A stretch of 16,902 nucleotides of DNA. It comes from ZC4RG30 sp965652645. GTDB taxonomy: Bacteria > Pseudomonadota > Gammaproteobacteria > Steroidobacterales > Steroidobacteraceae. Where the stretch lies: positions 1 through 16,902 of the forward strand of contig CBFGXE010000050.1 in the NCBI GenBank assembly GCA_965652645.1. Direction: 5' to 3'. Of the stretch, positions 7,501-15,120 are shown one piece after another; position 1 is the stretch's first letter; the number at the start of each line of letters is the position of its first letter. The notes under the pieces were generated by a model. That model saw only the letters and a list, made by a program, of their open reading frames with translations. It had not been told where the DNA came from and did no database searches. Made by a program: the position numbers and the translations under genes.

Positions 7501-8022
7501 TCAGTTGTCCCGGCCAGGTTCCGTGGGACCGCGGCCGCGGGTTTCCTCCTCTTCGAACCGGTCCTCGGCGTCTTCCTCGATGGTGGCCACTGGAATGCCT
7601 TCGGGGAATGGCGCGGCGACATCCACGGAGGGCCGGGGCCTGGGTGGCTCCGGGGGAGCTGGCGTCGTGTCGGGTGTCGTCGCCACGTTTTCGAGACGAT
7701 GCACGGCGGCCCCGGTCTTGGCCTTGGCCTTGGTCCTGGCCTTGGCCTTGGTCCTGGCCTTGGTCCTGGCCTTCGAACTGGTCTTCGACTTTGCCCTGGC
7801 CTTCGACCTGGCGCCGGCCTTCGACTTCTTCGCCGCCGCGGCGCGTCGCGAGGCTTTCGCCGGTGCGGCCTTGCGCCGCTTCGCGCTGCGCGACGTGCTC
7901 TTGCGCGCCTTGCCGCGAGCACTCTTTGCCGCGGCGCCTGTGGCGCGCCGCCTGGCCTTCTTCGCCACCGCGCCCCGGGAGGCCTTGCGCGCGCGCGACT
8001 TGCTCTTCTTCCTTGCCGCCAT
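7501..8022 (-). CDS. Lys/Arg/Ala-rich histone H1-like protein with acidic tail
   Basis: A 173-residue protein. Residues 1 to about 107 are almost entirely Ala, Lys, Arg, Ser and Thr, like bacterial histone H1-like and AlgP-type nucleoid proteins. A run of SKARTKARTKAKARTKAKAK units near residues 83-103 is encoded by DNA tandem repeats. A Pro-rich hinge (about 115-131) follows, then an acidic tail with VATIEEDAEDRFEEEE (about 146-161). Strong polycation-polyanion segregation suggests DNA or RNA binding with an autoinhibitory or partner-binding tail. The start is good: AAGGAG 8 nt upstream of the ATG. It lies 85 bp upstream of dinB on the same strand and divergent from the SDR gene. The nucleic-acid-binding role is inferred from composition alone. 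Confidence 0.8.
   Translation of the reverse strand: MAARKKSKSRARKASRGAVAKKARRRATGAAAKSARGKARKSTSRSAKRRKAAPAKASRRAAAAKKSKAGARSKARAKSKTSSKARTKARTKAKARTKAKAKTGAAVHRLENVATTPDTTPAPPEPPRPRPSVDVAAPFPEGIPVATIEEDAEDRFEEEETRGRGPTEPGRDN
7714..7795 (-). repeat. short tandem repeats inside the histone-like gene
   Basis: Reiterated GGCCTTGGTCCTGGCCTT-type units of 12 and 18 bp (plus-strand reading) encode alternating KAK and KART segments. Units are multiples of three, so copy-number changes would keep the frame and alter the length of the basic region. Confidence 0.7.
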
Positions 8023-8181
8023 CTTGACTCTCCTTGTCGTCAGCCCGTTTCACCCGAGTATTCCCCTGCCCCCTGCAAGTCGCAACCGATGGATCACGCC
8101 GACAGTCGGCCGCGCATCCTGCCTACAGCCCGCGGCCGCGCGATTGGCCACCCTGTGGCACCCGCCCCGAGGAGAACCGCC

Positions 8182-9048
8182 ATGAGCGCGATGCCGGAAT
8201 TCCCCAAGCCGCCCTTTCCCCCGCAGGCGCAGCACCTGCCCGGCAGCAGCGCGCGCATGGATCCCGAGCCGGACTACGGCGAGGCGTCCTACAAGGGCTC
8301 GGGCAAGCTGAAGGACAAGGTGGCCGTGATCACCGGCGCCGATTCAGGCATCGGCCGTGCCGTGGCGCTGGCCTATGCGCGCGAGGGCGCGGACGTGGTG
8401 GTGGCTTTCCTCAGCGAGGAAGAGGATGCGCGCGAGACCGAACGGCTGGTGAAGGCCGCCGGACGGCGCTGCCTGCTGTTCGCCGGCGACATCGGTGAGG
8501 CCGGGGTGTGCCGGGAGCTCATCGGCGCGGCGGTGAAGGAATTCGGCCGCATCGACATCCTGGTGAACAACGCGGCGCACCAGATGACCTTCGACAGCCT
8601 GGAGGAGATTCCCGACGGGGAGTGGGAGCACACCTTTGCCGTGAACATCTCGGCGATGTTCTACCTCACCAAGGCGGCACTGCCGCACATGCAGCCCGGC
8701 AGCTCCATCATCAACACCGCCTCGGTGAATGCGGACATGCCCAGCCCCCAGCTGCTGGCCTATGCCACCACCAAGGGTGCGATCCAGAATTTCACCGGCG
8801 GGCTGGCGCAGCTGCTGGCGGAGAAGGGCATCCGCGCGAACACCGTGGCGCCGGGCCCGGTGTGGACGCCGCTGATCCCCGCCTCCATGTCGAAGGAAAA
8901 GGTTGCGCATTTCGGAGAGCAGTACCCGATGAAGCGGCCGGCGCAGCCCTGCGAGCTGGCCGGCGTGTATGTGCTGCTGGCCAGCAACGAGGCCAGTTAC
9001 GTGTCGGGCGCGACGGTGGGGGTGACGGGGGGCAAGCCGATCATCTGA
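8182..9048 (+). CDS. SDR-family NAD(P)-dependent oxidoreductase (YghA-like)
   Basis: A 288-residue short-chain dehydrogenase/reductase. A Pro-rich N-terminal extension of about 40 residues (FPKPPFPPQAQHLPG) precedes the Rossmann fold, as in the YghA/general-stress subgroup. The cofactor motif is TGADSGIG (51-58), the structural motif is NNAA (129-132), and the catalytic triad is Ser181, Tyr194 and Lys198 in YATTK. The PGPVWTPLIP segment and the final YVSGATVGVTGGKPII are typical of the family. The ATG at 8182 has GGAG about 7 nt upstream; the same frame is open back to 7363 but that stretch is antisense to the histone-like gene. It is divergent from that gene across about 160 bp. Substrate is unknown. 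Confidence 0.93.
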   Translation: MSAMPEFPKPPFPPQAQHLPGSSARMDPEPDYGEASYKGSGKLKDKVAVITGADSGIGRAVALAYAREGADVVVAFLSEEEDARETERLVKAAGRRCLLFAGDIGEAGVCRELIGAAVKEFGRIDILVNNAAHQMTFDSLEEIPDGEWEHTFAVNISAMFYLTKAALPHMQPGSSIINTASVNADMPSPQLLAYATTKGAIQNFTGGLAQLLAEKGIRANTVAPGPVWTPLIPASMSKEKVAHFGEQYPMKRPAQPCELAGVYVLLASNEASYVSGATVGVTGGKPII

Positions 9049-9079
9049 GCTCCGCCTGCCCTGTCACGCTCCGCCCAGC

Positions 9080-9098
9080 GCCCCGGTCGCACCGGGGC
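9080..9098 (+). terminator. possible transcript-end hairpin after the SDR gene
   Basis: Perfect 8-bp GC-rich stem GCCCCGGT / ACCGGGGC with a CGC loop, 32 bp after the SDR stop codon. No T-run follows, so it would be at best a weak or assisted terminator. The rest of the 263-bp gap up to the ABC operon shows no convincing promoter hexamers to me. Confidence 0.4.
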
Positions 9099-9311
9099 CG
9101 CCCGCCGCGCGGACGCGCTTTCTTAAGATCGCGCAAGGTTCGTCCCCGGCCGCCTTGAAATCCCTCCGGCCGCCCCCAGTTGCGCTCGCGGCCGCCTGTC
9201 CCAGGCCCGGAGGACCCCCTCCATACGGTCTGCAGGTAGAAGCCAGTGCCCGGGCAATCGCCCCGGAGCGCCTGGGGGGTTCAACCAAGAAAGACCGTTC
9301 GGAGAAAAAAC

Positions 9312-10238
9312 GTGATCGAAGCAAAGCAGCTGTGCAGGCGCTATGGCGACCTGCTGGCCGTGAGCGACGTGAGCTTCCAGATCGGGCGCGGCGAAATCGT
9401 CGGCTTGCTGGGGCACAACGGCGCCGGCAAGACCACCATCATGAAGATGATGACCGGCTACCTGGAGCCCACCTCGGGCCAGGTGCTCATCGAGGGCGAA
9501 GCGGTGCGGCCGGACTCGGCCACCACCCGCCGGCGCATCGGCTACCTTCCCGAGAACTGCCCCGTCTGGCCCGACATGACGGTGCTGGAATACCTCGACT
9601 ACCAGGCCTCGCTGCATGGCGTGCCCGTGCACGAGCGCGACGCCGCCGTGGCGCGCGCGGTGCGGCGCACCGACCTGGGCGCCAAGGCCACCGCCGCCAT
9701 CTCGACGCTTTCGCGCGGCTACCGCCAGCGCGTGGGCGTGGCGCAGGCGCTGCTGCATTCCCCCGACATCGTGATCCTGGACGAGCCCACCAACGGCCTC
9801 GATCCCACGCAGATCCGCCAGATGCGCGAGCTGATCCGCGAGCTGGCGCGCACCGCCACGGTGATCGTTTCCACGCACATCCTGCAGGAGGTGCAGGCGG
9901 TGTGCGAACGCGCGCTGATCCTGCGCGGCGGCCGGCTGGTGATGGATGCGCGCCTGGCCGAACTTGCCGCCACGCATTCGCTGCAGCTGGCCGTGGGCGG
10001 TGATGCCCGCGCCGTGCTCGCCGGCGTGCAGGGCGTGCAGGGGGTGGATGAACTCGCGGCCGACGGCGACGTGCGCCGCTACCGCGTGCGCGGCGACACC
10101 GCACTGGCACCGGAGCTGGTGCGCGCCCTTTCCGGCGCCGGCCTGCCGCTGCACCTCTTGCAGCCGGAGCGCCAGGACCTCGAAGCCGTGTTCGCCCGCG
10201 TGAACGAAGCCCCGCAGGAGGAGGTGGCCCATGGCTGA
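9312..10238 (+). CDS. ABC transporter ATP-binding protein, GldA-like
   Basis: A 308-residue ATPase subunit. Walker A is GHNGAGKTT (34-42), the Q-loop region is IGYLPEN (76-82), the signature is a variant LSRGYRQR (133-140), Walker B is IVILDE (153-158) followed by PTNGLDP, and the H-loop is STHIL. The C-terminal about 90 residues form the regulatory tail seen in ABC-2 export/GldA ATPases (AVLAGVQGVQGVDEL and beyond). GTG at 9312 is chosen because it immediately precedes IEAKQLCRRYGD and has GGAG 7 nt upstream. The 3' end overlaps the permease fusion gene by 8 nt. It would energise the membrane complex encoded next. In Flavobacterium GldA works with GldF and GldG in gliding; in proteobacteria the substrate of such systems is not established to my knowledge. 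Confidence 0.93.
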   Translation: MIEAKQLCRRYGDLLAVSDVSFQIGRGEIVGLLGHNGAGKTTIMKMMTGYLEPTSGQVLIEGEAVRPDSATTRRRIGYLPENCPVWPDMTVLEYLDYQASLHGVPVHERDAAVARAVRRTDLGAKATAAISTLSRGYRQRVGVAQALLHSPDIVILDEPTNGLDPTQIRQMRELIRELARTATVIVSTHILQEVQAVCERALILRGGRLVMDARLAELAATHSLQLAVGGDARAVLAGVQGVQGVDELAADGDVRRYRVRGDTALAPELVRALSGAGLPLHLLQPERQDLEAVFARVNEAPQEEVAHG

Positions 10239-13092
10239 TCGCATCCCCGCCCCCTGGCCCACGGCGCTGCGCGTGGCGCGCAAGGAATTCCGCGCCTTCT
10301 TCGCCTCGCCGGCCGCATACCTTTTCCTCGGCGCCTTCGTGGCCGCCACCCTGTTCGTGTTCTTCTGGGTGGACGCCTTCTTCGCACGCAACATCGCTGA
10401 CGTGCGGCCACTGTTCCGCTGGCTGCCACTGCTGCTGGTTTTCCTGGTGTCGGCGCTGACCATGCGCTCCTGGAGCGAGGAGCGGCGCGGCGGCACGCTG
10501 GAGAGCCTGCTCACCGCGCCGGTGTCGCCCTGGTCGCTGGTGCTGGGCAAGTTCCTCGGCGTGCAGGCGCTGGTGGCGCTGGCGCTGCTGCTCACGCTGC
10601 CGCTGCCGCTGACGGTGGCGTTTCTCGGTCCGCTGGACTGGGGTCCAGTGATCGGCGGCTATCTGGCCACGCTGCTGCTGGCCGCGGCCTACATCGCCGT
10701 GGGCCTGGCGGTGAGCGCGCGCAGCGACAATGCCATCATCGCGCTGATCGGCACCGTTGCCGTGTGCGCGCTGCTGCACTTCATCGGCTCCGGCACGCTC
10801 ACCTCGCTGGTGGGGCAGCCGCTGGGACGCTGGCTTGCGCTCATCGGCACCGGCTCGCGCTTCGAGGTGATCACGCGTGGCGTGCTCGACCTGCGCGACC
10901 TGGTGTATTTCCTGTCGCTGGCCGGCATCTTCCTGGTGCTCAACGTGCATGGCCTGGAGCGCCTGCGCTGGGCCGGCAATCCGGCGAGCCCTCATCATCG
11001 CCGGCGCACCGCGCTGGCCACGCTGCTGGTGGCCAACCTGGCCGCGGTGAACCTGTGGCTGGTGGCCGTGCCCTGGCTGCGCGTGGATCTCACGGCGGAG
11101 CGCAGCTTCACGCTGTCCGAAGCCACGCGCCAGCAGCTCGACTCGCTCACCGAGCCGCTGTTGATCCGCGGCTATTTCTCGGCCAGAACGCATCCCTACC
11201 TCGCCCCGCTGGTGCCGCGCGTGCAGGACCTGCTGCGCGAATACGGCACCGCCGCCGGCCCGCGCGCGCGGGTGGAGATCCTGGATCCCACGCGCGATCC
11301 CGAGATCGAGGAGGAGGCCGCCAGCAAGCATGGTGTGCGTCCCGTGCCCTTCCAGACCGCCGACCGCTACCAGGCCTCGGTGGTGAACTCCTACTTCGAC
11401 GTAGTGGTGAGCTATGGCGACCAGGTGGAGCGCCTCGCCTACTCCGACCTCATCGAGGTGAAGGGGGATGCCGAAGGTGAGCTGGAGGTGTTGCTGAAGA
11501 ACCCCGAATACGCCATCACGCGCGCCATCCGCAAGGCAGTGAGCGCGTTCCAGGCGGGTGGCAATGCGTTCGCTGCGCTGGAGAAGCCGGTGGTGCTGAA
11601 GGCCTATGTGTCGGCCGAGGAGCGCCTGCCCGAACCGCTGCGCGAACTGCGCGGCCACCTGCAGGAGGTGCTCGACGAACAGGTGCCGCGCTCCGGCGGC
11701 AAGTTCACCGCGCGCTTCGAGGACCCGGACGCCGGCGAGGGCGCGCTGGCCCGCCAGCTCGCCGACCAGTATGGCCTGATGCCGCAGGTGGCCAGCCTCA
11801 CCGATCCGCAGCCTTTCTGGTTCACGCTGCTGCTGGATGACGGCACGGACCTGCTGCAGGTGCCGCTGCCCGACACGCTGGACAAGGCGGCGCTGGAGCG
11901 CACGCTGCAGGCCGCGCTGAAGCGACTGGCCCCCGGATTCCTGAAGACCGTGGCGCTGGTCACGCCGCCGGCCGGGGCGGATGCGTCCTTCCCCGGCATG
12001 CAGCAGCCGGCTGGTCCCAGCTACAACCGCCTCGAGCGGGCGCTGGGCCAGAACGTGCGGCTGCGCTTCCACGACCTGGAGGATGGCCGCGTTCCCGATG
12101 ACGTGGACCTGCTGCTGGTGGCCGCGCCGCGCGACCTCTCGGACAAGCAGCGTTTCGCCATCGACCAGTACCTGATGCGCGGCGGGCCGGTGGTGCTGGC
12201 CAGCTCGCCGTTCAACGTGGCCATGGACCAGGGCCTTGCGGCCAGCCAGCAGGCCTCGGGCCTGGAGGACTGGCTCGACAGCTTCGGCGTGAAGATGGAA
12301 GACGCCATGGTGGTGGATCCGCGCAGCGCCTCGCTACCGGTGCCGGTGGAGCGTTACATCGGCGGCCTCGCTTTCCGCGAGTACCAGATGATCCGCTACC
12401 CGCACTTCCCCGACCTGCGCGGCGACTCGCTGAATCCGGACAGCCCGATCACGCGCTCGCTGCAGCAGCTGACGCTGAACTGGGCCTCGCCCATCCTCGT
12501 GGACGAGGCGAAGAGCACCGGCCTCAGCGTCACCGAACTGCTGCGCAGTTCGGAGGAGAGCCAGGTCTCGCGCGAGAGCTGGCTGGTGCCCGATCCGCGC
12601 ACCAAGCCGCCGCTGGGCTTTTATGCCGAGGGCGATCGCGCCCCGCGCGTGCTGGCCGTGAGCCTGCAGGGACGCTTCAACTCCTTCTACAAGGGCAAGA
12701 GCTCGCCGCTGGCCGACGATGAGGGCACGCCGACCTCCGTGATCGGCCAGTCGCCGGAAACCGCGCGCCTGGTGCTGGTGGCCAGCAACACCTTTGCCTC
12801 GGACCTGGCCATCGACCTGGCCTCGCAGGGACTGCAGACGCTGTACACGCAGCCGCTGGAGTTCCTGCAGAACACCATCGACTGGGCGCTGGAGGATCCG
12901 CTGCTGCTGGACCTGCGCGGGCGCACGCAGCTGGCGCGCACGCTGGAGAGCCTGCCGGAGGGCGGACAGCGCAGGTGGGAGATCGTGAACTACGCGGCCG
13001 CACTGGCGCTGCTGGCGCTGGTGTGGGGATGGCGCCGCTGGGTGCGTCGCGCGGATGCGCGCCACGCACAGCGCGTGCTGCAGGCGGCGTGA
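10231..13092 (+). CDS. GldF-GldG fusion: ABC-2 permease joined to ABC auxiliary protein
   Basis: A 953-residue membrane protein. Residues 1-245 are an ABC-2 type permease (GldF-like): KEFRAFFASPAAYLF near the start, SWSEERRGGTLESLLTAPVS in the cytoplasmic loop, and about six hydrophobic helices (roughly 27-48, 62-80, 103-132, 138-158, 162-184, 221-241). A seventh helix at about 262-283 starts the GldG-like part, followed by RVDLTAERSFTLSEATRQQL, the hallmark entry into the large extracytoplasmic ABC_transp_aux region (about 290-920). A last helix lies at about 925-944 with a basic C-terminal tail. In Flavobacterium GldF and GldG are separate proteins; here one chain carries both. The ATG overlaps the ATPase gene stop, and the DUF4340 gene starts 13 bp downstream, so all three are one operon. 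Confidence 0.92.
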   Translation: MADRIPAPWPTALRVARKEFRAFFASPAAYLFLGAFVAATLFVFFWVDAFFARNIADVRPLFRWLPLLLVFLVSALTMRSWSEERRGGTLESLLTAPVSPWSLVLGKFLGVQALVALALLLTLPLPLTVAFLGPLDWGPVIGGYLATLLLAAAYIAVGLAVSARSDNAIIALIGTVAVCALLHFIGSGTLTSLVGQPLGRWLALIGTGSRFEVITRGVLDLRDLVYFLSLAGIFLVLNVHGLERLRWAGNPASPHHRRRTALATLLVANLAAVNLWLVAVPWLRVDLTAERSFTLSEATRQQLDSLTEPLLIRGYFSARTHPYLAPLVPRVQDLLREYGTAAGPRARVEILDPTRDPEIEEEAASKHGVRPVPFQTADRYQASVVNSYFDVVVSYGDQVERLAYSDLIEVKGDAEGELEVLLKNPEYAITRAIRKAVSAFQAGGNAFAALEKPVVLKAYVSAEERLPEPLRELRGHLQEVLDEQVPRSGGKFTARFEDPDAGEGALARQLADQYGLMPQVASLTDPQPFWFTLLLDDGTDLLQVPLPDTLDKAALERTLQAALKRLAPGFLKTVALVTPPAGADASFPGMQQPAGPSYNRLERALGQNVRLRFHDLEDGRVPDDVDLLLVAAPRDLSDKQRFAIDQYLMRGGPVVLASSPFNVAMDQGLAASQQASGLEDWLDSFGVKMEDAMVVDPRSASLPVPVERYIGGLAFREYQMIRYPHFPDLRGDSLNPDSPITRSLQQLTLNWASPILVDEAKSTGLSVTELLRSSEESQVSRESWLVPDPRTKPPLGFYAEGDRAPRVLAVSLQGRFNSFYKGKSSPLADDEGTPTSVIGQSPETARLVLVASNTFASDLAIDLASQGLQTLYTQPLEFLQNTIDWALEDPLLLDLRGRTQLARTLESLPEGGQRRWEIVNYAAALALLALVWGWRRWVRRADARHAQRVLQAA

Positions 13093-13105
13093 GGAGGGAA
13101 CTGGC

Positions 13106-14002
13106 ATGACGACAATGGCATTGAAGACGCAAGCGAACGCGCCGGTGCGCAACCTGGCGCTGCTGCTCCTGGCACAGCTGGTGCTCGCCGCGGGCCTGCT
13201 GGCCTGGCAGGGCCGCGGCGGCGTGGCCGAAGCGGAGGCACTGTTCAGCTTCGACGACAAGAGCGTGGACCGGCTGGTGATCGAGGGGCCGGAGCAGGAG
13301 AAGGTGGAGCTGCAGCGCCGCGGCAATGGCGATGCGGCCCAGTGGGTGGTGACCGGCGCGGGAGACTTCCCCGCCGACATCGCTCGTGTGCAGCAGGTGC
13401 TCAGCCGCCTGAAGGGACTGGAGGTTGTCGCACCGGTGGCGCGCAGCAGCGCCGCGGCCGAGCGGTTCAAGGTGGGCGATGAGTCCTTCGAGCGGCGCAT
13501 CCAGGCGCAGGTCGGCGGCAAGTCCGTAGCCACGCTGCTGCTGGGCAACTCCCTGGGTTCAGGCCAGACCGCCGCGCGCAAGAGTGGCGAGGATGGCGTG
13601 TATGGCACGAACTGGGGCACCTACGAGCTGGCCACGCGGGACGAGGAGTGGCTCGACAAGGGCCTGCTGCGCATGGCCGCCGACAACGTCACCGGCGTGG
13701 AGGCGAATGGCAAGGCGCTGGATGAGGAAGCCACCAGGCGGGTGGGTGAGTCCCTGGCCAGCCTGCAGTTCCGGAACCTGAAGGGAACCGCCGAGGAAGC
13801 GCGCAAGGGGCCGGGCAAGCAAGAGCTGCAGCTGGTCGTGCAGCGGCGCGACGGCGAACCGGTGACCTACACCCTCTACAAGGAGCCGGACAGCGACGAC
13901 CGGGTGCTGGTGGTCTCGAACCGCCAGGAGGCCTTCACGATAGGTCCCTCGCAGGCCGCCGCGCTGAGGGGCGCGGTGGAAGAGAAGAAGCCGGAGCCGT
14001 GA
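13106..14002 (+). CDS. DUF4340 domain protein, last gene of the Gld-type ABC operon
   Basis: A 298-residue protein with one N-terminal hydrophobic helix (about 16-35) and a large presumably periplasmic part. The DUF4340-type layout is visible: FSFDDKSVDRLVIEGPEQEKVELQR near the start of the soluble part, then WVVTGAGDFPADIARVQQVL, a LLLGNSLGSGQT motif and YELATRDEEWLDKGLL. The tail is charged (EEKKPEP). GAGGAGGG lies 6-13 nt upstream of the ATG and overlaps the stop region of the fusion gene. DUF4340 proteins commonly accompany GldG-type auxiliary proteins; their function is not known. It may be a periplasmic partner of the ABC complex. The strong terminator right behind it closes the operon. 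Confidence 0.9.
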   Translation: MTTMALKTQANAPVRNLALLLLAQLVLAAGLLAWQGRGGVAEAEALFSFDDKSVDRLVIEGPEQEKVELQRRGNGDAAQWVVTGAGDFPADIARVQQVLSRLKGLEVVAPVARSSAAAERFKVGDESFERRIQAQVGGKSVATLLLGNSLGSGQTAARKSGEDGVYGTNWGTYELATRDEEWLDKGLLRMAADNVTGVEANGKALDEEATRRVGESLASLQFRNLKGTAEEARKGPGKQELQLVVQRRDGEPVTYTLYKEPDSDDRVLVVSNRQEAFTIGPSQAAALRGAVEEKKPEP

Positions 14003-14007
14003 GTATT

Positions 14008-14045
14008 CCGGGGGCGTCGGCTCGAGGCCGGCGCCCCCGGGTTTT
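14008..14045 (+). terminator. strong intrinsic terminator after the Gld-type ABC operon
   Basis: A 14-bp stem (14008-14021 with 14027-14040) containing one G-T pair, a 5-nt loop TCGAG, and then GTTTT. It begins 6 bp after the DUF4340 stop codon. The minus-strand reading has no T-run, so it serves the plus-strand operon although it lies next to the end of the convergent protease gene. Confidence 0.85.
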
Positions 14046-14668
14046 CAACGTCCGCCGAGCACCAGCTTGCTGGTAGCCGTCACCGAGCGCAGGACGTGCG
14101 CATTGACGGGGCCATACTGCCCGAACAGATCCGACAGCATCTGGGTGAGCTCGCCGCCGGTCACCAGGAACTCCCCGAAGTTCGGGTCGAAGCAGTGCAC
14201 CGCCGCCTGGCCGCCGTGCTGCGAGCAATAGAAGGCGATGGAGTGCGCGCCGCCCGAGGCGCCAGGCCGTGAGCCCGTGAACCAGAACGAGTAGATGAAG
14301 GCCTTGCCCGTGCCCTGCGCCACGCGATTCTTCAGGTCCATCAGCTTGAAGCTGGCGTAGGGCAGCACCGCGGCGGCCGTGAGGCCGTTGATCTTCAGCA
14401 TCATGTCATCGGCGCCGGAGCTGCCTTCCTGCGACCAGCGGTCGACGAAGGCCTTCTGCAGGATGGGATTGGCGCCGCCGGACCGGCGGCCCAGCGACGA
14501 CATGCGCGCGGCCGCGCTGCCGCCCGGGTTGGTCAGGATTTCCGAACACCAGTGCAGCGAGAAGTTGTGACAGGCGCCCTGCGTGGCGGCATTGCTGGTG
14601 CCGGCCCGCGGGGACATGACCCGCACCTGCTCGAAACTGGCAATCCTGGAGGAGGAAAGGACGGACAT
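14045..14668 (-). CDS. YopT/C58-type cysteine protease
   Basis: A 207-residue papain-fold protease of the YopT/AvrPphB type. The catalytic Cys33 sits in GACHNFSLHW, His142 in GGAHSIAFYC and Asp161 in HCFDPNFGEF; the 'FDPNFGEF' box is a hallmark of family C58. The triad spacing (109 and 19 residues) is close to that known for YopT. Only about 32 residues precede the active-site Cys, so there is little room for the N-terminal secretion and chaperone region of type III effectors, and no signal peptide is visible. The ATG at 14668 has GGGAG about 8 nt upstream. It is a lone gene: upstream lies a 151-bp gap and downstream the terminator of the ABC operon. No type III or type VI genes are in the window. 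Substrate and secretion route are unknown. Confidence 0.85.
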   Translation of the reverse strand: MSVLSSSRIASFEQVRVMSPRAGTSNAATQGACHNFSLHWCSEILTNPGGSAAARMSSLGRRSGGANPILQKAFVDRWSQEGSSGADDMMLKINGLTAAAVLPYASFKLMDLKNRVAQGTGKAFIYSFWFTGSRPGASGGAHSIAFYCSQHGGQAAVHCFDPNFGEFLVTGGELTQMLSDLFGQYGPVNAHVLRSVTATSKLVLGGR

Positions 14669-14780
14669 CGCGCATCTCCCTGTGCTGTGGTCCAGCTTTT
14701 GCAGCTATTGCCGGAATGCTACCGGGCCTGGGGCGCGGCGGGCAATGCGGCTTCGTGCTTCTGGTACCTGGACAACATTT

Positions 14781-14800
14781 CCTGCCGATGCGCCGGCAGG
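14781..14800. repeat. inverted repeat between the protease and the small membrane protein gene
   Basis: Perfect 7-bp arms CCTGCCG and CGGCAGG with a 6-bp loop, 20 bp past the end of the minus-strand membrane protein gene. It could be a transcript-end hairpin for that gene, but no T-run follows. The surrounding gap (14669-14819) shows no convincing coding capacity. Confidence 0.35.
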
Positions 14801-14819
14801 TGTTCGGATCACAAACGCT

Positions 14820-15077
14820 TCAGGCCAGCCACTTTCTCAAGGCCGTGAATTTCAGGCCATACACCAGCGCACAGACGGTGATGGCCCATGCTGCCGGCGA
14901 CATCCACGGCAGGGCGGATTCGACCGCGGGCCCGGCCAGCATCTGCGGGGCGATGCTGCCACCGAATTGCTGGAATCCGTAGTACCCCAGCAGCACCGTG
15001 GCGAGCAGCATTGCCGCTGCATTGCCCGCGCGCAGCCACTGCACCGCGCCGGCCCTGCGCGCCGGTGCAGCCTGCAC
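14820..15077 (-). CDS. small two-helix membrane protein of unknown function
   Basis: An 85-residue protein with hydrophobic helices at about 18-37 (NAAAMLLATVLLGYYGFQQF) and 60-77 (PAAWAITVCALVYGLKF) and a basic N-terminus and C-terminus, suggesting both ends are cytoplasmic. The start is GTG at 15077; a stop lies upstream in frame and no ATG is available. No clear Shine-Dalgarno sequence is visible. It is divergent from the DUF6249-like gene with about 40 bp between starts. The membrane-protein-like composition makes it more credible than the overlapping ORF in the neighbouring frame. No family is recognised. Confidence 0.6.
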   Translation of the reverse strand: MQAAPARRAGAVQWLRAGNAAAMLLATVLLGYYGFQQFGGSIAPQMLAGPAVESALPWMSPAAWAITVCALVYGLKFTALRKWLA

Positions 15078-15120
15078 CCGGGTGGGTTGACCGGCAGCCT
15101 CGTCGATGCACCGGAGTCAA

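Noticed and set aside
7714..7795. Tandem repeats as a possible CRISPR or VNTR array
   Set aside because: Units are 12-18 bp with no unique spacers and they encode the KAK/KART segments of the histone-like protein.
5820..8027. 735-codon open frame on the plus strand
   Set aside because: It runs antisense across the esterase 5' end, dinB and the histone-like gene, and its translation is rich in His, Arg, Gly and Pro with no motifs. High-GC DNA commonly gives such antisense frames.
8107..8141. Direct repeat CGGCCGCGC (8107-8115 and 8133-8141) upstream of the SDR gene
   Set aside because: Nine GC-only bases repeated once are expected by chance in DNA of this composition. There is no symmetry or third copy.
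7363..8181. In-frame upstream extension of the SDR gene
   Set aside because: This stretch is antisense to the histone-like gene and repeats its tandem units as Leu/Gly runs. The ATG at 8182 has a proper ribosome-binding site and suits the family length.
9119..9130. TTAAGAT as a -10 element for the ABC operon
   Set aside because: No matching -35 sequence at a suitable distance, and it would leave an untranslated leader of about 175 nt. Not strong enough to list.
9487..12072. 861-codon open frame on the minus strand
   Set aside because: It is antisense to the ABC ATPase and the GldF-GldG fusion, which have unambiguous motifs. The translation is His/Gln/Arg-rich shadow sequence.
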